A DNA stretch of 64,000 nt, taken from positions 124,001 to 188,000 of the forward strand of contig NZ_JAAXOW010000003.1 in NCBI RefSeq assembly GCF_012396185.1. The letters run 5' to 3'. Within the stretch, counting starts at the first letter, position 1. Each line of letters opens with the position of its first letter. Positions 9,684 to 19,747 of the stretch are shown in pieces. A program made the translations under genes and the position numbers. This stretch comes from Sanguibacter hominis ATCC BAA-789. Its GTDB lineage: Bacteria; Actinomycetota; Actinomycetes; Actinomycetales; Cellulomonadaceae. Under the pieces are notes generated by a model. It saw only the letters and a list, made by a program, of their open reading frames with translations. It was not told the DNA's origin and did not search any database.

Positions 9684-10187
9684 ATGGTGACAGGGACGGC
9701 AGGAGGGCGCGGTGCGCGCCCTGCGAGGGGCGCGGGTGTGGTCGGCTACGCCCCGGGGGCGTGGGACCTGTTCCACGTCGGGCATCTCAACGTCCTGCGG
9801 CAGGCTGCAGCGCACTGCGACTACCTGATCGCCGGCGTCGTCGATGACGACATGCTCGAGCGCGCCAAGGGGCGCAGGCCGGTCGTGCCGGTGCACGAGC
9901 GTGCGGAGATCGTCAGCCACATCGGTTACGTCGACGAGGTCTTCATCGAGACGCAGCCGGACAAGCTCGAGACGTGGCGCCGGTGCTCGTTCGACGTCTT
10001 CTTCAAGGGCGACGACTGGCGTGGCACGCCGAAGGGCGACGAGCTCGAGCGGCGTTTCGCCGCGGTGGGCGTCCAGGTCGTCTACTTCCCGTACACGGTG
10101 CACACGTCGAGCACGAAGCTGCGTCGTGCGCTGACGCTCCTGGAGCCGCCGAGCGAGGACCTGGAGACGCTCGCTCTCGAGAGCTGA
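9684..10187 (+). CDS. TagD-like cytidylyltransferase-family nucleotidyltransferase
   Basis: 167 residues from the ATG at 9684 (GTG at 9687 is equally placed behind GGGGGAG). The fold signature is complete: GAWDLFHVGHLNVL with HXGH at residues 31-34 and the C-terminal HTSSTKLRR motif equal to the ISTTK element. KGDDWRGTPKG is the substrate-side loop seen in glycerol-3-phosphate cytidylyltransferases. Such enzymes make CDP-glycerol or a related CDP-alcohol for wall or extracellular polymers. The next gene starts polymer assembly on polyprenyl phosphate, which fits a role in a phosphate-containing glycopolymer (inference). Substrate could also be another small phosphorylated alcohol. Confidence 0.85.
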   Translation: MVTGTAGGRGARPARGAGVVGYAPGAWDLFHVGHLNVLRQAAAHCDYLIAGVVDDDMLERAKGRRPVVPVHERAEIVSHIGYVDEVFIETQPDKLETWRRCSFDVFFKGDDWRGTPKGDELERRFAAVGVQVVYFPYTVHTSSTKLRRALTLLEPPSEDLETLALES

Positions 10188-10503
10188 GCCAGGTACCGCG
10201 CATGCGGGCCTGCAGCCTGGAGATACACGATCTGGCGAAGGTCACCTCGGGCCACCCTGAGCATCGCCCGCCGCGCGCCGACGATCACCCTCGCGTCGCC
10301 TCTCCGAGACCTGTCTCGCCGCTGGTCACCTCGGTAGTTTTCAAAGCAGGAACGAGCCAGGGCTGAAGGTCCTGGGGTCGTCCGGAGAGATTCTCCTCAC
10401 GTCGCGGGGGCGACAAGGAGACGGACGGGGCACCGAGCCCGCCCGACGCGGCGGAAGACTCCGCCGCCACCGAGGAGAGACAGATCTGAGCAGTGGGGGA
10501 GCT
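10188..10503 (+). other. 316-bp intergenic leader before the sugar-phosphate transferase gene
   Basis: No gene seen. The region holds two direct copies of GGTCACCTCGG (10240-10250 and 10324-10334, 84 bases apart), a small hairpin GGAGA-GAT-TCTCC at 10384-10396 and an 8-bp-stem hairpin GCGGCGGA/TCCGCCGC at 10448-10467, followed by GGGGGAG before the GTG at 10504. It looks like a regulated promoter with a structured leader; I could not match it to a known riboswitch class. Confidence 0.4.
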
Positions 10504-12072
10504 GTGACCGCAGAGGCGACATTCAGGGGCAGGACAGGGACGGTGGCGCAGCCCGCGCCCGCGCCAGCCCCGGTGCCCGCACCGGGGCCGGCTCGACCGG
10601 AGCCGGTCGCCACGTCCGAGCAGCCGACGCGCACGGCCACGAGCAGCGCCCCGGTCCGCCGGGTGTTCCCGTCGATCAGCTGGCCGACGCGCTACTCGTC
10701 GCTCGTGCTGGTGACCGACCTCGCTGCGATCCTCCTCGCCACGGCGACCGCGCTCCTGCTGTCGCTCCCGTCTGCGGACCAGGCCCGGCCCCGGGCCTAC
10801 GTCGTCGGCCTCGTCCTCGTGACGCTCTGGCTCGCCAGCCTCGCGGCCGAACGGTCGCGAGACCGGCGGATCGTCGGGATCGGGGTCGAGGAGTACGGTC
10901 GCGTGTGGCGCGCGACGTGGCACGTGTTCGCAGCGGTCGCGCTCGCGGCCTACGTCGCCGAGGTGGACCTGCCGCGCGAGTACGTCGCGGTCGCGATCCC
11001 GCTCGGCACGGCCCTCCTGCTCGTCGGCAGGTACGGGGCGCGCGTCTACCTCAAGCGGCTGCGGCGACGCGGCCGGGCGCTGTCCCGCATCGTCCTGACC
11101 GGCTCGCGGTCGGGTGTGGCGGAGCTCGCGCGCGAGATCGCCGCGCGCCCGCTCGCCGGGTACGTCGTCGTCGGGGCGTGCGTGCCCGACGGGGACCCGC
11201 TCGAGGGGGAGTGGCTGGGTGACGTCCCGGTCCTCGGGGACGTCCTCGACGTGCCGCACACCGTCACCCGGGTCCGGGCGGACGCCGTCGCGGTCGTCGG
11301 CGCCGACCACATCAACTCGAGCGTCGTGCGGGACATCGGCTACCGGCTGGAGTCGACCGGCACCGACCTGATCGTGGCGCCGGGTCTCGTCGACGTCGCC
11401 GGGCCGCGCATGGTGCTGAGCCCGGCCGAGGGACTGTCGCTCGTGCACGTCGACGCGCCGCAGTTCACGGGTGTGCGCTACGTCGTCAAGGCTGTCCTCG
11501 ACTGGGTCGTGTCGCTCGCCATCGTGCTCCTGCTCTCGGTGCCGATGCTCGTGATCGCGCTCGTGATCCGCCTGACGAGCGCGGGCCCGGCGCTCTACCG
11601 GCAGGAGCGCGTCGGTCGGGACGGCAAGACGTTCCGGATGATCAAGTTCCGTTCGATGCGTGTGGGTGCCGATGCGGAGCGTGCCGTCCTCGAGGGGGAG
11701 AACGAGGGCAACGGCGTGCTGTTCAAGCTCAAGGACGACCCTCGTGTGACCCCGTTCGGTCGCGTGCTGCGGCGTTACTCGCTCGACGAGCTCCCGCAGC
11801 TCTTCAACGTGCTGCGGGGCGAGATGAGCCTCGTGGGGCCGCGTCCGCCGCTGCCGTCCGAGGTGGCGCTCTACGACGGGTACGCGCCGAGGCGGATGCT
11901 CGTCAAGCCTGGCCTGACCGGGCTCTGGCAGGTCAGCGGCCGGTCCGACCTGTCGTGGGACGAGGGCTTGCGCAAGGACCTCTACTACGTCGAGAACTGG
12001 ACCATCGCTGGTGACCTGCTCATCCTCCTGCGCACGGCGAGAGCTGTGTTCGCGCACGAGGGAGCCTACTGA
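10504..12072 (+). CDS. Polyprenyl-phosphate sugar-1-phosphate transferase (exopolysaccharide initiation)
   Basis: 522 residues. After a Pro/Ala-rich cytoplasmic tail come about four membrane helices (residues 58-180), a CoA-binding-like Rossmann region (about 195-310), a further helix (AVLDWVVSLAIVLLLSVPML) and the C-terminal bacterial sugar transferase domain with RQERVGRDGKTFRMIKFRSM, DELPQLFNVLRGEMSLVGPRP and PGLTGLWQVSGRS. This is the full WbaP/CpsE/EPS-transferase architecture, which loads the first sugar phosphate onto undecaprenyl phosphate at the inner face of the membrane. GTG start with GGGGGAG 4 bases upstream. A strong terminator follows directly. It probably starts the polymer that the gene at 4574 and the glycosyltransferase at 3595 help to build, though the genes are split by mfd. 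Confidence 0.93.
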   Translation: MTAEATFRGRTGTVAQPAPAPAPVPAPGPARPEPVATSEQPTRTATSSAPVRRVFPSISWPTRYSSLVLVTDLAAILLATATALLLSLPSADQARPRAYVVGLVLVTLWLASLAAERSRDRRIVGIGVEEYGRVWRATWHVFAAVALAAYVAEVDLPREYVAVAIPLGTALLLVGRYGARVYLKRLRRRGRALSRIVLTGSRSGVAELAREIAARPLAGYVVVGACVPDGDPLEGEWLGDVPVLGDVLDVPHTVTRVRADAVAVVGADHINSSVVRDIGYRLESTGTDLIVAPGLVDVAGPRMVLSPAEGLSLVHVDAPQFTGVRYVVKAVLDWVVSLAIVLLLSVPMLVIALVIRLTSAGPALYRQERVGRDGKTFRMIKFRSMRVGADAERAVLEGENEGNGVLFKLKDDPRVTPFGRVLRRYSLDELPQLFNVLRGEMSLVGPRPPLPSEVALYDGYAPRRMLVKPGLTGLWQVSGRSDLSWDEGLRKDLYYVENWTIAGDLLILLRTARAVFAHEGAY

Positions 12073-12095
12073 GCCGCCCCCCGATCGGCTCGACA

Positions 12096-12139
12096 AGAGC
12101 CCGGCCGCGCTCCCTCGTGAGGGGGCGCGGCCGGGCTCT
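12096..12139 (+). terminator. Terminator after the sugar-phosphate transferase gene
   Basis: Perfect 15-bp arms AGAGCCCGGCCGCGC (12096-12110) and GCGCGGCCGGGCTCT (12125-12139) lie 24 bases after the stop codon. Confidence 0.8.
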
Positions 12140-12199
12140 CGCCCACCGGGAGGATGTGGGACGTCGGTGGGAGGGCATGCGCGAGCACGGCGCGTTGCT

Positions 12200-12310
12200 G
12201 CAACGTTGCCGACGTTCGAGCCGCACGATCTCGCCATCGCCCTCGATGGGGTTGTGTCACCCAGGCTAGTGGAACGCTTCTGGTCTGCAAACGGTCGGAA
12301 CTGTTGCAGA
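12200..12310 (+). promoter_or_regulatory. Possible sugar-regulator operator region upstream of the amylase gene
   Basis: The stretch between the terminator and the amylase start (12140-12446) holds no gene. It contains the perfect palindrome GCAACGTTGC (12200-12209) and an inverted repeat TCTGCAA (12284-12290) / TTGCAGA (12304-12310). TGCAA-type elements are known targets of LacI-family maltose regulators in Streptomyces amylase promoters; that this site works the same way is inference. Confidence 0.35.
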
Positions 12311-12446
12311 GGCGTTGCGGGCATGCCACGGTGGACGGGCCTGCCCACGCAGGCTGTCGCCTGGGAGGAGCGGCATCGCACGGGTCGCTCAAGGACGAAC
12401 GATTCGCCCCCGAGAGCGCGCCCTTTTCCCCGTGAGAGGCAGCTTG

Positions 12447-14525
12447 ATGCTCAGCAGAAGTAGCACCACCACGACAACGCCGTCGTCCGTGCGGTCCAAG
12501 GTGCTCGCGATCGCCGCGAGCGCCGCCCTGCTCGCCGGAGCCGGTGTCGCGAGCAGCGCCGTCGCCGCTCCCGCACCTGCGACGGTCCCCGCCGCACCCG
12601 TCGCGCTCGCCGCCCCCGAGGTCCCTGGACGCGGCAGCACCGCCCTCAACCTGTTCCAGTGGACGTGGAGCTCGGTGGCCGCCGAGTGCACGTCGACGAT
12701 CGGTCCAGCCGGCTTCGCGTACGTCCAGGTCTCGCCGCCCCAGGAACACATCCAGGGCACGAGCTGGTGGACGTCGTACCAGCCGGTCAGCTACCGCCTC
12801 GAGAGCAAGCTCGGGACGCGCGCCGAGTTCAAGAACATGGTCGACACGTGCCGGGCGGCCGGGGTCGGCATCATCGCCGACGCGGTCATCAACCACATGA
12901 CGGGCGCCGACGCCGGCTCGGGCACGGGAACCGGCGGCAGCGCCTTCGGCGTCGACTACTTCCCCGGGCTCTACGACGGGAGCAGCTTCAACGACTGCCG
13001 CTCGAACATCTCCAACTATGGCGACCGCTACCAGGTCCAGAACTGCCGGCTCGTCTCCCTCCAGGACCTGCGCACCGGCTCGAACGCCGTGCGGGACCGC
13101 ATCGCCGGCTATCTCAACGATCTCCTGAGCCTCGGCGTCGCCGGCTTCCGGATGGACGCCTCCAAGCACATCCCCGCCGCCGACCTCGAGGCGATCAAGT
13201 CGAGGCTCACGAACCCGAACGTCTTTTGGGTCCATGAGGTGATCGGCTCGGCCGGCGAGCCGATCCAGCCGTCGGAGTACCTCGGCTCGGGCGACTCGCA
13301 CGAGTTCCAGTACGCGCGGAACCTCAAGGGCTACATGGACGGCTCGATCGCCGGGATCCGCGGGATCACCAACGGGCTGCTGCCCTCTGACCGCGCGGGC
13401 GTCTTCGTCGACAACCACGACACCGAGCGTGACGGCCACGGCACCATGAACTACCAGTGGGGGCAGAAGTACCTCCTCGGCAACGTGTTCATGCTCGCCT
13501 ACCCCTACGGGTGGCCGACCGTCTACTCCGGCTACAAGTTCACGGACCGCGACGCGGGCGTCCCCGGTTCGACCGCGACGCGCGTCCCGGACGCGAGCTG
13601 CTCGAACACCGCGGTGTGGACGTGCATGCAGCGCAAGCCCGAGATCAAGGGCATGGTCAAGTTCCGCAACGCCGTGACCGGCACCGCGGTCACGAACTGG
13701 TGGGACGACGGCTCCAACCACATCGCGTTCGGCCGCGGCGCCAAGGGCTACGTCACCATCAACAACAGCGCCAGCGCCGTGACGCGCACCTACCAGACGT
13801 CGCTCCCGGCCGGGGAGTATACGGACCTCGTCTCCGCGACGGGCACCCGGTACACGGTCGACTCGTCGGGCCGGTTCAGTGCGACGGTCCCGCAGTACGG
13901 GGCCCTCGCCCTCGCCGTCGGCTCGTCGACGCCCGTCGATCCGGGGGAGCCGGGCACGAACCGGACGACCGTGTTCTACCGCACGTCGTGGAGCACGACG
14001 AACATCCACTACCGGGTCGGGTCGGGCGCGTGGACGACAGCCCCGGGCCGGGCCATGACACCCGCGTGCACGGGCTACGTCAAGCTCGACCTTGACCTCG
14101 GCTCGGCCACGACCGCCACGGCCGCGTTCAACAACGGGTCCGGGACGTGGGACAACAACGGCTCGCGCGACTACACCCTGAGCGGGGCGTCGGTGATCGT
14201 CGAGAACGGCGCGGTGCGTGCGGGCGACCCGTGCCAGGCCTCCGCGTCGTCGACGACCGTCTACTACCCGGCGCGCTGGGCCACGACGAAGATCCACTAC
14301 AAGGTCGGGTCCGGATCGTGGACGGTCGCACCTGGCGTCACGATGGCGCCCGCGTGCTCGGGCTGGGTCCGCCACACCGTCGCGTCCGGCGGGCAGCCCG
14401 TCGTCGCAGCCTTCAACGACGGCGGCGGGACGTGGGACAACAACGGCTCGCGCGACTACATGCTGACCGGCGCGGTCGCCCGCGTCGACAGCGGACAGGT
14501 CTCCGCGACGAGTCCCTGCCCGTGA
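12447..14525 (+). CDS. Secreted alpha-amylase (GH13) with two C-terminal starch-binding modules
   Basis: 692 residues, hydrolysing internal alpha-1,4 bonds of starch outside the cell. A Sec signal peptide is clear (positive start, hydrophobic LAIAASAALLAGAGVA, cleavage near SSAVAA about residue 41). The catalytic triad is present: nucleophile Asp237 in GFRMDASKH, acid/base Glu264 in WVHEVIG and transition-state Asp325 in VDNHDTER; the type resembles Streptomyces and animal-like amylases (GH13_32 as I recall). Residues about 506-692 are two tandem CBM25/26-like modules, each with TT(V)(F/Y)Y, IHY(R/K)VGSG and GTWDNNGSRDY. The ATG at 12447 is chosen because it starts the signal peptide and follows GAGAGG; upstream in-frame sequence is not protein-like. 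It is flanked by terminators, so it is a single-gene unit, probably sugar-regulated. Confidence 0.95.
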   Translation: MLSRSSTTTTTPSSVRSKVLAIAASAALLAGAGVASSAVAAPAPATVPAAPVALAAPEVPGRGSTALNLFQWTWSSVAAECTSTIGPAGFAYVQVSPPQEHIQGTSWWTSYQPVSYRLESKLGTRAEFKNMVDTCRAAGVGIIADAVINHMTGADAGSGTGTGGSAFGVDYFPGLYDGSSFNDCRSNISNYGDRYQVQNCRLVSLQDLRTGSNAVRDRIAGYLNDLLSLGVAGFRMDASKHIPAADLEAIKSRLTNPNVFWVHEVIGSAGEPIQPSEYLGSGDSHEFQYARNLKGYMDGSIAGIRGITNGLLPSDRAGVFVDNHDTERDGHGTMNYQWGQKYLLGNVFMLAYPYGWPTVYSGYKFTDRDAGVPGSTATRVPDASCSNTAVWTCMQRKPEIKGMVKFRNAVTGTAVTNWWDDGSNHIAFGRGAKGYVTINNSASAVTRTYQTSLPAGEYTDLVSATGTRYTVDSSGRFSATVPQYGALALAVGSSTPVDPGEPGTNRTTVFYRTSWSTTNIHYRVGSGAWTTAPGRAMTPACTGYVKLDLDLGSATTATAAFNNGSGTWDNNGSRDYTLSGASVIVENGAVRAGDPCQASASSTTVYYPARWATTKIHYKVGSGSWTVAPGVTMAPACSGWVRHTVASGGQPVVAAFNDGGGTWDNNGSRDYMLTGAVARVDSGQVSATSPCP

Positions 14526-14530
14526 GCTGA

Positions 14531-15970
<1,440 letters not shown>

Positions 15971-15994
15971 CGCTCGCCTAGAGCGACAGCTCGA

Positions 15995-16030
15995 CCGGAG
16001 GCCGGTTCCCGCGAGGGAGCCGGCCTCCGG
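15995..16030 (+). terminator. Terminator after eno
   Basis: 16-bp arms CCGGAGGCCGGTTCCC (15995-16010) and GGGAGCCGGCCTCCGG (16015-16030) pair with one G-T wobble; 4-base loop. Confidence 0.8.
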
Positions 16031-16063
16031 CGTTCCGGGCCGACGTCGGCCAGTGCGCTGCTC

Positions 16064-16087
16064 GCGGGTCCGCGGGTCCGCGGGTCC
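16064..16087. repeat. Three tandem copies of an 8-bp unit
   Basis: GCGGGTCC is repeated at 16064, 16072 and 16080 in the gap between eno and the divIC-like gene. A simple-sequence tract that could vary in copy number; no function is evident. Confidence 0.7.
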
Positions 16088-16231
16088 GCGCGTCGACGCG
16101 ACGCACGGCGGCGCGCCCGCGCACCCCGGGCGGGCCGCCCCCGTGAGGGCTCGGTGAAGGAAGCACCTCTGCAGCGGGGGCGTCGAGAGTCGCTGACCCG
16201 TTTCACGCCGTCGACGGGCGAGGATGGAGAC

Positions 16232-16834
16232 ATGTCTGCTCGGCGCCCCGTGACGCCCGTCAGCCCGGTGCGGGCTGGCGGCGCGAAGCCGCGCGCCCAG
16301 CGGAACGACGGGGGCCGTCCTGCGTCATCGCGGCCCGCAGGACGCGAGGCCCGGTCCGCACGGACGCCCTCAGCAGCCTCGGAGCGCCCGCGGTCGTCGT
16401 GGCCGCGCGTCCTGACGATGCGGTCCGCGGCGCTCGCGATCGTCGTCATGCTCGCGTTCGTCATGCTCTTCCCGACCGTGCGCGCGTACTTCTCCCAGGC
16501 GGCCCACCTTCAGGCGTTGCGCGACCAGGTCGCGGCCGCGACCGACCGGAACTCCGAGCTCGAGTATCAGCGCCGCCGCTGGGCGGACGACGCGTACGTC
16601 GCGTCGCAGGCGCGCGAGCGCCTCGCCTTCGTCTACCCGGGAGAGACGGCGTACCGCGTCCTGGACCCCGAGACGGTGGAGGCCGCGGTCAACCCGGGGA
16701 CCGGCAAGCCCGAGAACGACGGGCCCGTCGACGTCGGGTTTGCCGACACCCCCTGGTACTCGACGATCTGGAACTCGTTCGAGGTCGCCGGAGACGTCGT
16801 CGTCGACCCCGAGGACCAGCCCGGCGCACCCTGA
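16232..16834 (+). CDS. Septum formation initiator, DivIC/FtsB-like
   Basis: About 200 residues. A long basic Pro/Arg/Ala-rich cytoplasmic tail (1-68) is followed by one membrane helix (AALAIVVMLAFVMLFPTV) and an outside coiled coil (HLQALRDQVAAATDRNSELE) ending in the family motif ARERLAFVYPGETAYRVLDPE. These bitopic proteins join FtsL and FtsQ in the divisome. The ATG at 16232 follows GAGGATGGAG; an in-frame ATG at 16154 would add 26 unsupported residues. Location between eno and DUF501 matches the M. tuberculosis Rv1023-Rv1026 order. Confidence 0.88.
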   Translation: MSARRPVTPVSPVRAGGAKPRAQRNDGGRPASSRPAGREARSARTPSAASERPRSSWPRVLTMRSAALAIVVMLAFVMLFPTVRAYFSQAAHLQALRDQVAAATDRNSELEYQRRRWADDAYVASQARERLAFVYPGETAYRVLDPETVEAAVNPGTGKPENDGPVDVGFADTPWYSTIWNSFEVAGDVVVDPEDQPGAP

Positions 16835-16889
16835 GCCGCGCGTGCGCGACAATGGGATGCCCCATCCTTCTCCCGACCGACGGAGTCCC

Positions 16890-17438
16890 GTGAACGACCA
16901 GCCTGCGGCGAGCCCTGCCGCCGACGACCCGACCGCCCTCCTCGGGCACGACGAGACAGCGACCGAGGGCGACCTCGCGGTCGTGGCCGAGCAGCTCGGT
17001 CGGCCTGCGCGCGGCGTCGTCGGGATCGCGGCGCGCTGCCGCTGCGGCCGCCCGCTCGTCGTGAGGACCGCACCTCGGCTCGACGACGGCACGCCGTTCC
17101 CGACGACGTACTACCTCACGCACCCGGTGCTCGTCGCGGCTGCCAGCACGCTCGAGGCGAACGGCGTGATGAAGGAGATGTCCGAGCGGCTCGTCCAGGA
17201 CGAGGAGCTCGCCGCGGCCTACCGCCGCGCGCACGAGCACTACCTCGCGCAGCGCGAGGCGCTCGGCCACGTCGACGAGATCGACGGCATCTCGGCGGGT
17301 GGCATGCCGACGCGCGTGAAGTGCCTGCACGTCCTCATCGGGCACGCCCTCGCCGCGGGGCCTGGCGTGCAGCCGCTCGGTGACGAGGCGCTCGAGATGA
17401 TCCGCGACACCTGGAACCGCGACCGCTGCTTCTGCTGA
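16890..17438 (+). CDS. DUF501 family protein
   Basis: 182 residues, cytoplasmic. The conserved part contains VVGIAARCRCGRPLVV, the FPTTYYLTHPVL motif, GGMPTRVKCLHVLIGHALA and the end WNRDRCFC, all hallmarks of DUF501. Several conserved Cys (CRCG, VKCLH, CFC) and His suggest a metal or redox site, but no activity is established. GTG start at 16890 is preceded by GGAG; the longer frame from 16740 overlaps the divIC-like gene. It sits, as in other actinobacteria, between divIC and ppx. Confidence 0.9.
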   Translation: MNDQPAASPAADDPTALLGHDETATEGDLAVVAEQLGRPARGVVGIAARCRCGRPLVVRTAPRLDDGTPFPTTYYLTHPVLVAAASTLEANGVMKEMSERLVQDEELAAAYRRAHEHYLAQREALGHVDEIDGISAGGMPTRVKCLHVLIGHALAAGPGVQPLGDEALEMIRDTWNRDRCFC

Positions 17439-17508
17439 CCCGCTGGACCGGCGCCGGGGACGGACCGTCCTGCACGCAGCGTCGGCGACAGGTGCGAGGA
17501 TGTTCCGC

Positions 17509-18462
17509 GTGACTCGCGTAGCTGCCATCGACTGTGGGACCAACTCCATCCGCCTCCTCGTCGCCGACGTGGCGCCGGACGGCTCGCTGACCGACCTCGT
17601 GCGCCGCATGGAGGTCGTCCGGCTCGGGCAGGGGGTGGACCGCACGGGCGAGCTCGCCCCTGAGGCGCTGGCTCGCACCCTCGAGATGACGCGCGAGTAC
17701 GCCGCGACGATCGCCGAGCTGGGCGCTGAGCGCGTCCGCTTCGTCGCGACGTCGGCGACGCGTGACGCGCGCAACCGCCAGGAGTTCGTCGACGGCGTCC
17801 GCGAGATCCTCGGCGTCGAGCCCGAGGTCGTCGCGGGCGACGAGGAGGCCGAGCTCTCCTTCGCGGGTGCGACGAGCGTGCTCGGGTCCGCGTACGACGG
17901 CCCGTTCGTCGTCGTCGACCTCGGCGGCGGCTCGACGGAGATCGTGCTGGGCACGTCGACGCCGGACGCCGCGCACTCGATGGACGTCGGCTGCGTCCGC
18001 ATGACCGAGCGTCACCTGAACGACGACCCGCCCAGCCGCGAGCAGGAGGACGGCGCCCGCGCCGACGTCCGCGCTGCTCTCGACAAGGCGAAGCAGGCCG
18101 TCGACCTGGGGCAGGCCGTCACCCTCGTCGGCCTCGCCGGCTCGGTCACGACGGTGACCGCGCACGCGCTCGGGCTTCCCGCCTACGACCGCGACAAGAT
18201 CAACGGTGCGGTCCTCCCCGTCGAGACGGTCCTCGCCGCGTGCGACAGCCTCGTGCACATGACGCGCGACGAGCGCGCCGCGCTCGGCTTCATGCACCCC
18301 GGCCGTGTCGACGTCATCGCGGCCGGTGCTCTCGTCTGGTCGGAGGTCGTCGCGCGCGTGCGCGACGAGGTCGCGGAGCGCGGTGGCGCCCTCACGTCGG
18401 TCGTCACGAGCGAGCACGACATCCTCGACGGCATCGCTCTCAGCGCCGCAGGTCGTGGCTGA
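17509..18462 (+). CDS. ppx: Ppx/GppA family exopolyphosphatase
   Basis: About 317 residues, the short actinobacterial form (M. tuberculosis Rv1026 type) lacking the C-terminal HD domain of E. coli Ppx. It would remove terminal phosphates from polyphosphate or act on pppGpp. ASKHA-fold phosphate motifs are present: AIDCGTNSIRLLVAD at the N-terminus and VVVDLGGGSTEIVLG near residue 140, with GLAGSVTTVTA later. GTG at 17509 puts the fold start at residue 4 behind GAGG; ATG at 17500 is an alternative 3 codons upstream. Confidence 0.93.
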   Translation: MTRVAAIDCGTNSIRLLVADVAPDGSLTDLVRRMEVVRLGQGVDRTGELAPEALARTLEMTREYAATIAELGAERVRFVATSATRDARNRQEFVDGVREILGVEPEVVAGDEEAELSFAGATSVLGSAYDGPFVVVDLGGGSTEIVLGTSTPDAAHSMDVGCVRMTERHLNDDPPSREQEDGARADVRAALDKAKQAVDLGQAVTLVGLAGSVTTVTAHALGLPAYDRDKINGAVLPVETVLAACDSLVHMTRDERAALGFMHPGRVDVIAAGALVWSEVVARVRDEVAERGGALTSVVTSEHDILDGIALSAAGRG

Positions 18463-18499
18463 CGGGGGAGGACTCCGCACGACGGGCGCCCCTGCCGGG

Positions 18500-19672
18500 G
18501 TGCCCGTCCGGCCCGTGAGCCGTCCGGCTCGTCTCGACGCGCTCACCGGCCTGCGTTGGTGGGCTGCGTTCGCGGTCTTCGTGCACCACGTCGGTCAGCT
18601 CGTCGTCCTGCCGCCGACGCTCGCTCGCACGTTGACCCTCGGCACGCACGGTGTGACGTTCTTCTTCGTCCTCTCGGGTTTCGTGCTGACGTGGTCGTCG
18701 GGACGGGCGGTCTCCGGCTTTGAGCCACCTGACGCCGGGACGTTCTGGTGGCGCCGCGTCGCACGGGTCTACCCGGCGCACCTGGTCGCCCTGCTGCTCG
18801 CGCTCCCGGTCTTCACGTCGCTCCTCCTTGCCGAGGGCAGCCACAGCGGGGTGCGGCCGTTCGACGTCGGGATCGTGGTGCTCTCGGTGCTCCTCCTGCA
18901 GGGGTGGTCGCGGGACGCGAACGTGCTCTTCTCGGGCAACCCCGCGTCGTGGACGTTGTCCTGCGAGGCGTTCTTCTACGCGCTGCACCCGGCCGCCGAC
19001 CGCGCTCTCGCACGCACCACGCGGCGCGGGGCGCTGTGGGCAGCCGGAGGCGTCGTCGGCGTCGCCGTCCTGCTCCGCGTGCTCGTCATGAGCGGGGGCG
19101 AGGTCGGCATGACGATCGGCGCCCTGCCGTGGCCCGTCCTGCGTCTGACGGAGTTCCTGCTCGGGATGGCGCTCGCGCGCGCTGTCGCGCTCGGGTGGCG
19201 CCCGCGGGTGCGGGTCGGGCTCGTCGCGACGGCCGTCGGCGCTGTCGGTGCGTGGCTCGTGACCGGTGGCACGCTCCTCGCAGCGTCGGGCCTCGAGGGC
19301 GGCGCCGTCGCGCAGGCGCACGCGCGGCTCGCGGTCGGGCTCCAGGAGGTCATGACGGTCGGGCTCGCCGCGCTCGTCGTCGCGGTCGCGGTCGGCGAGC
19401 TCGAGGGGCGCCCGAGCGCCCTGAGCCGGCCCCGGCTCGTCAGGCTCGGCGAGTGGTCCTTCGCCTTCTACCTCGTGCACGCGACCGTGATCTATCTCAT
19501 GGTGGCAGTGCTGGGTCCGCATCGCGGCCTCGCCGGAGTCCTCGTCGGGGTGCTCGCCCTGGTGCTCTCGCTGGCTGCGGCGTGGGCGCTGCACGCAGCG
19601 GTCGAGCGCCCCGCGGAGAGGCGCTTGCGCAGGGCGTGGGACCGGCGGCGCGCCGTCCGGGTGGCTGGCTGA
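18500..19672 (+). CDS. Acyltransferase family 3 membrane protein
   Basis: About 390 residues with roughly ten membrane helices. The start RLDALTGLRWWAAFAVFVHHVGQL carries the conserved His-His of the acyltransferase-3 family, followed by GTHGVTFFFVLSGFVLTWS and FWWRRVARVYPAHL. Members O-acylate sugars of polysaccharides, peptidoglycan or secondary metabolites. The start is uncertain: GTG at 18500 fits the family N-terminus, but GTG at 18455, overlapping the ppx stop, is also possible. Target unknown; modification of the exopolysaccharide is a guess. Confidence 0.8.
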   Translation: MPVRPVSRPARLDALTGLRWWAAFAVFVHHVGQLVVLPPTLARTLTLGTHGVTFFFVLSGFVLTWSSGRAVSGFEPPDAGTFWWRRVARVYPAHLVALLLALPVFTSLLLAEGSHSGVRPFDVGIVVLSVLLLQGWSRDANVLFSGNPASWTLSCEAFFYALHPAADRALARTTRRGALWAAGGVVGVAVLLRVLVMSGGEVGMTIGALPWPVLRLTEFLLGMALARAVALGWRPRVRVGLVATAVGAVGAWLVTGGTLLAASGLEGGAVAQAHARLAVGLQEVMTVGLAALVVAVAVGELEGRPSALSRPRLVRLGEWSFAFYLVHATVIYLMVAVLGPHRGLAGVLVGVLALVLSLAAAWALHAAVERPAERRLRRAWDRRRAVRVAG

Positions 19673-19735
19673 CCTTGCCGCGCCGTGGTGATCCCGTGTG
19701 ACGGACGTGACGGATGCGCGGCCCTGAGCCCGTAT

Positions 19736-19747
19736 TAGCATGACCTC
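19736..19747 (+). promoter_or_regulatory. Leaderless promoter of ndh
   Basis: -10 box TAGCAT (19736-19741), six bases, then the ATG at 19748. Transcription would start at or next to the start codon. Confidence 0.6.

Noticed and set aside
10188-10503. c-di-AMP or c-di-GMP riboswitch in the leader
   Set aside because: The conserved core sequences of those aptamers could not be recognised by eye.
16064-16087. 8-bp tandem repeat as phase-variation switch
   Set aside because: It is intergenic, has only three units and is not placed in a recognisable promoter spacer.
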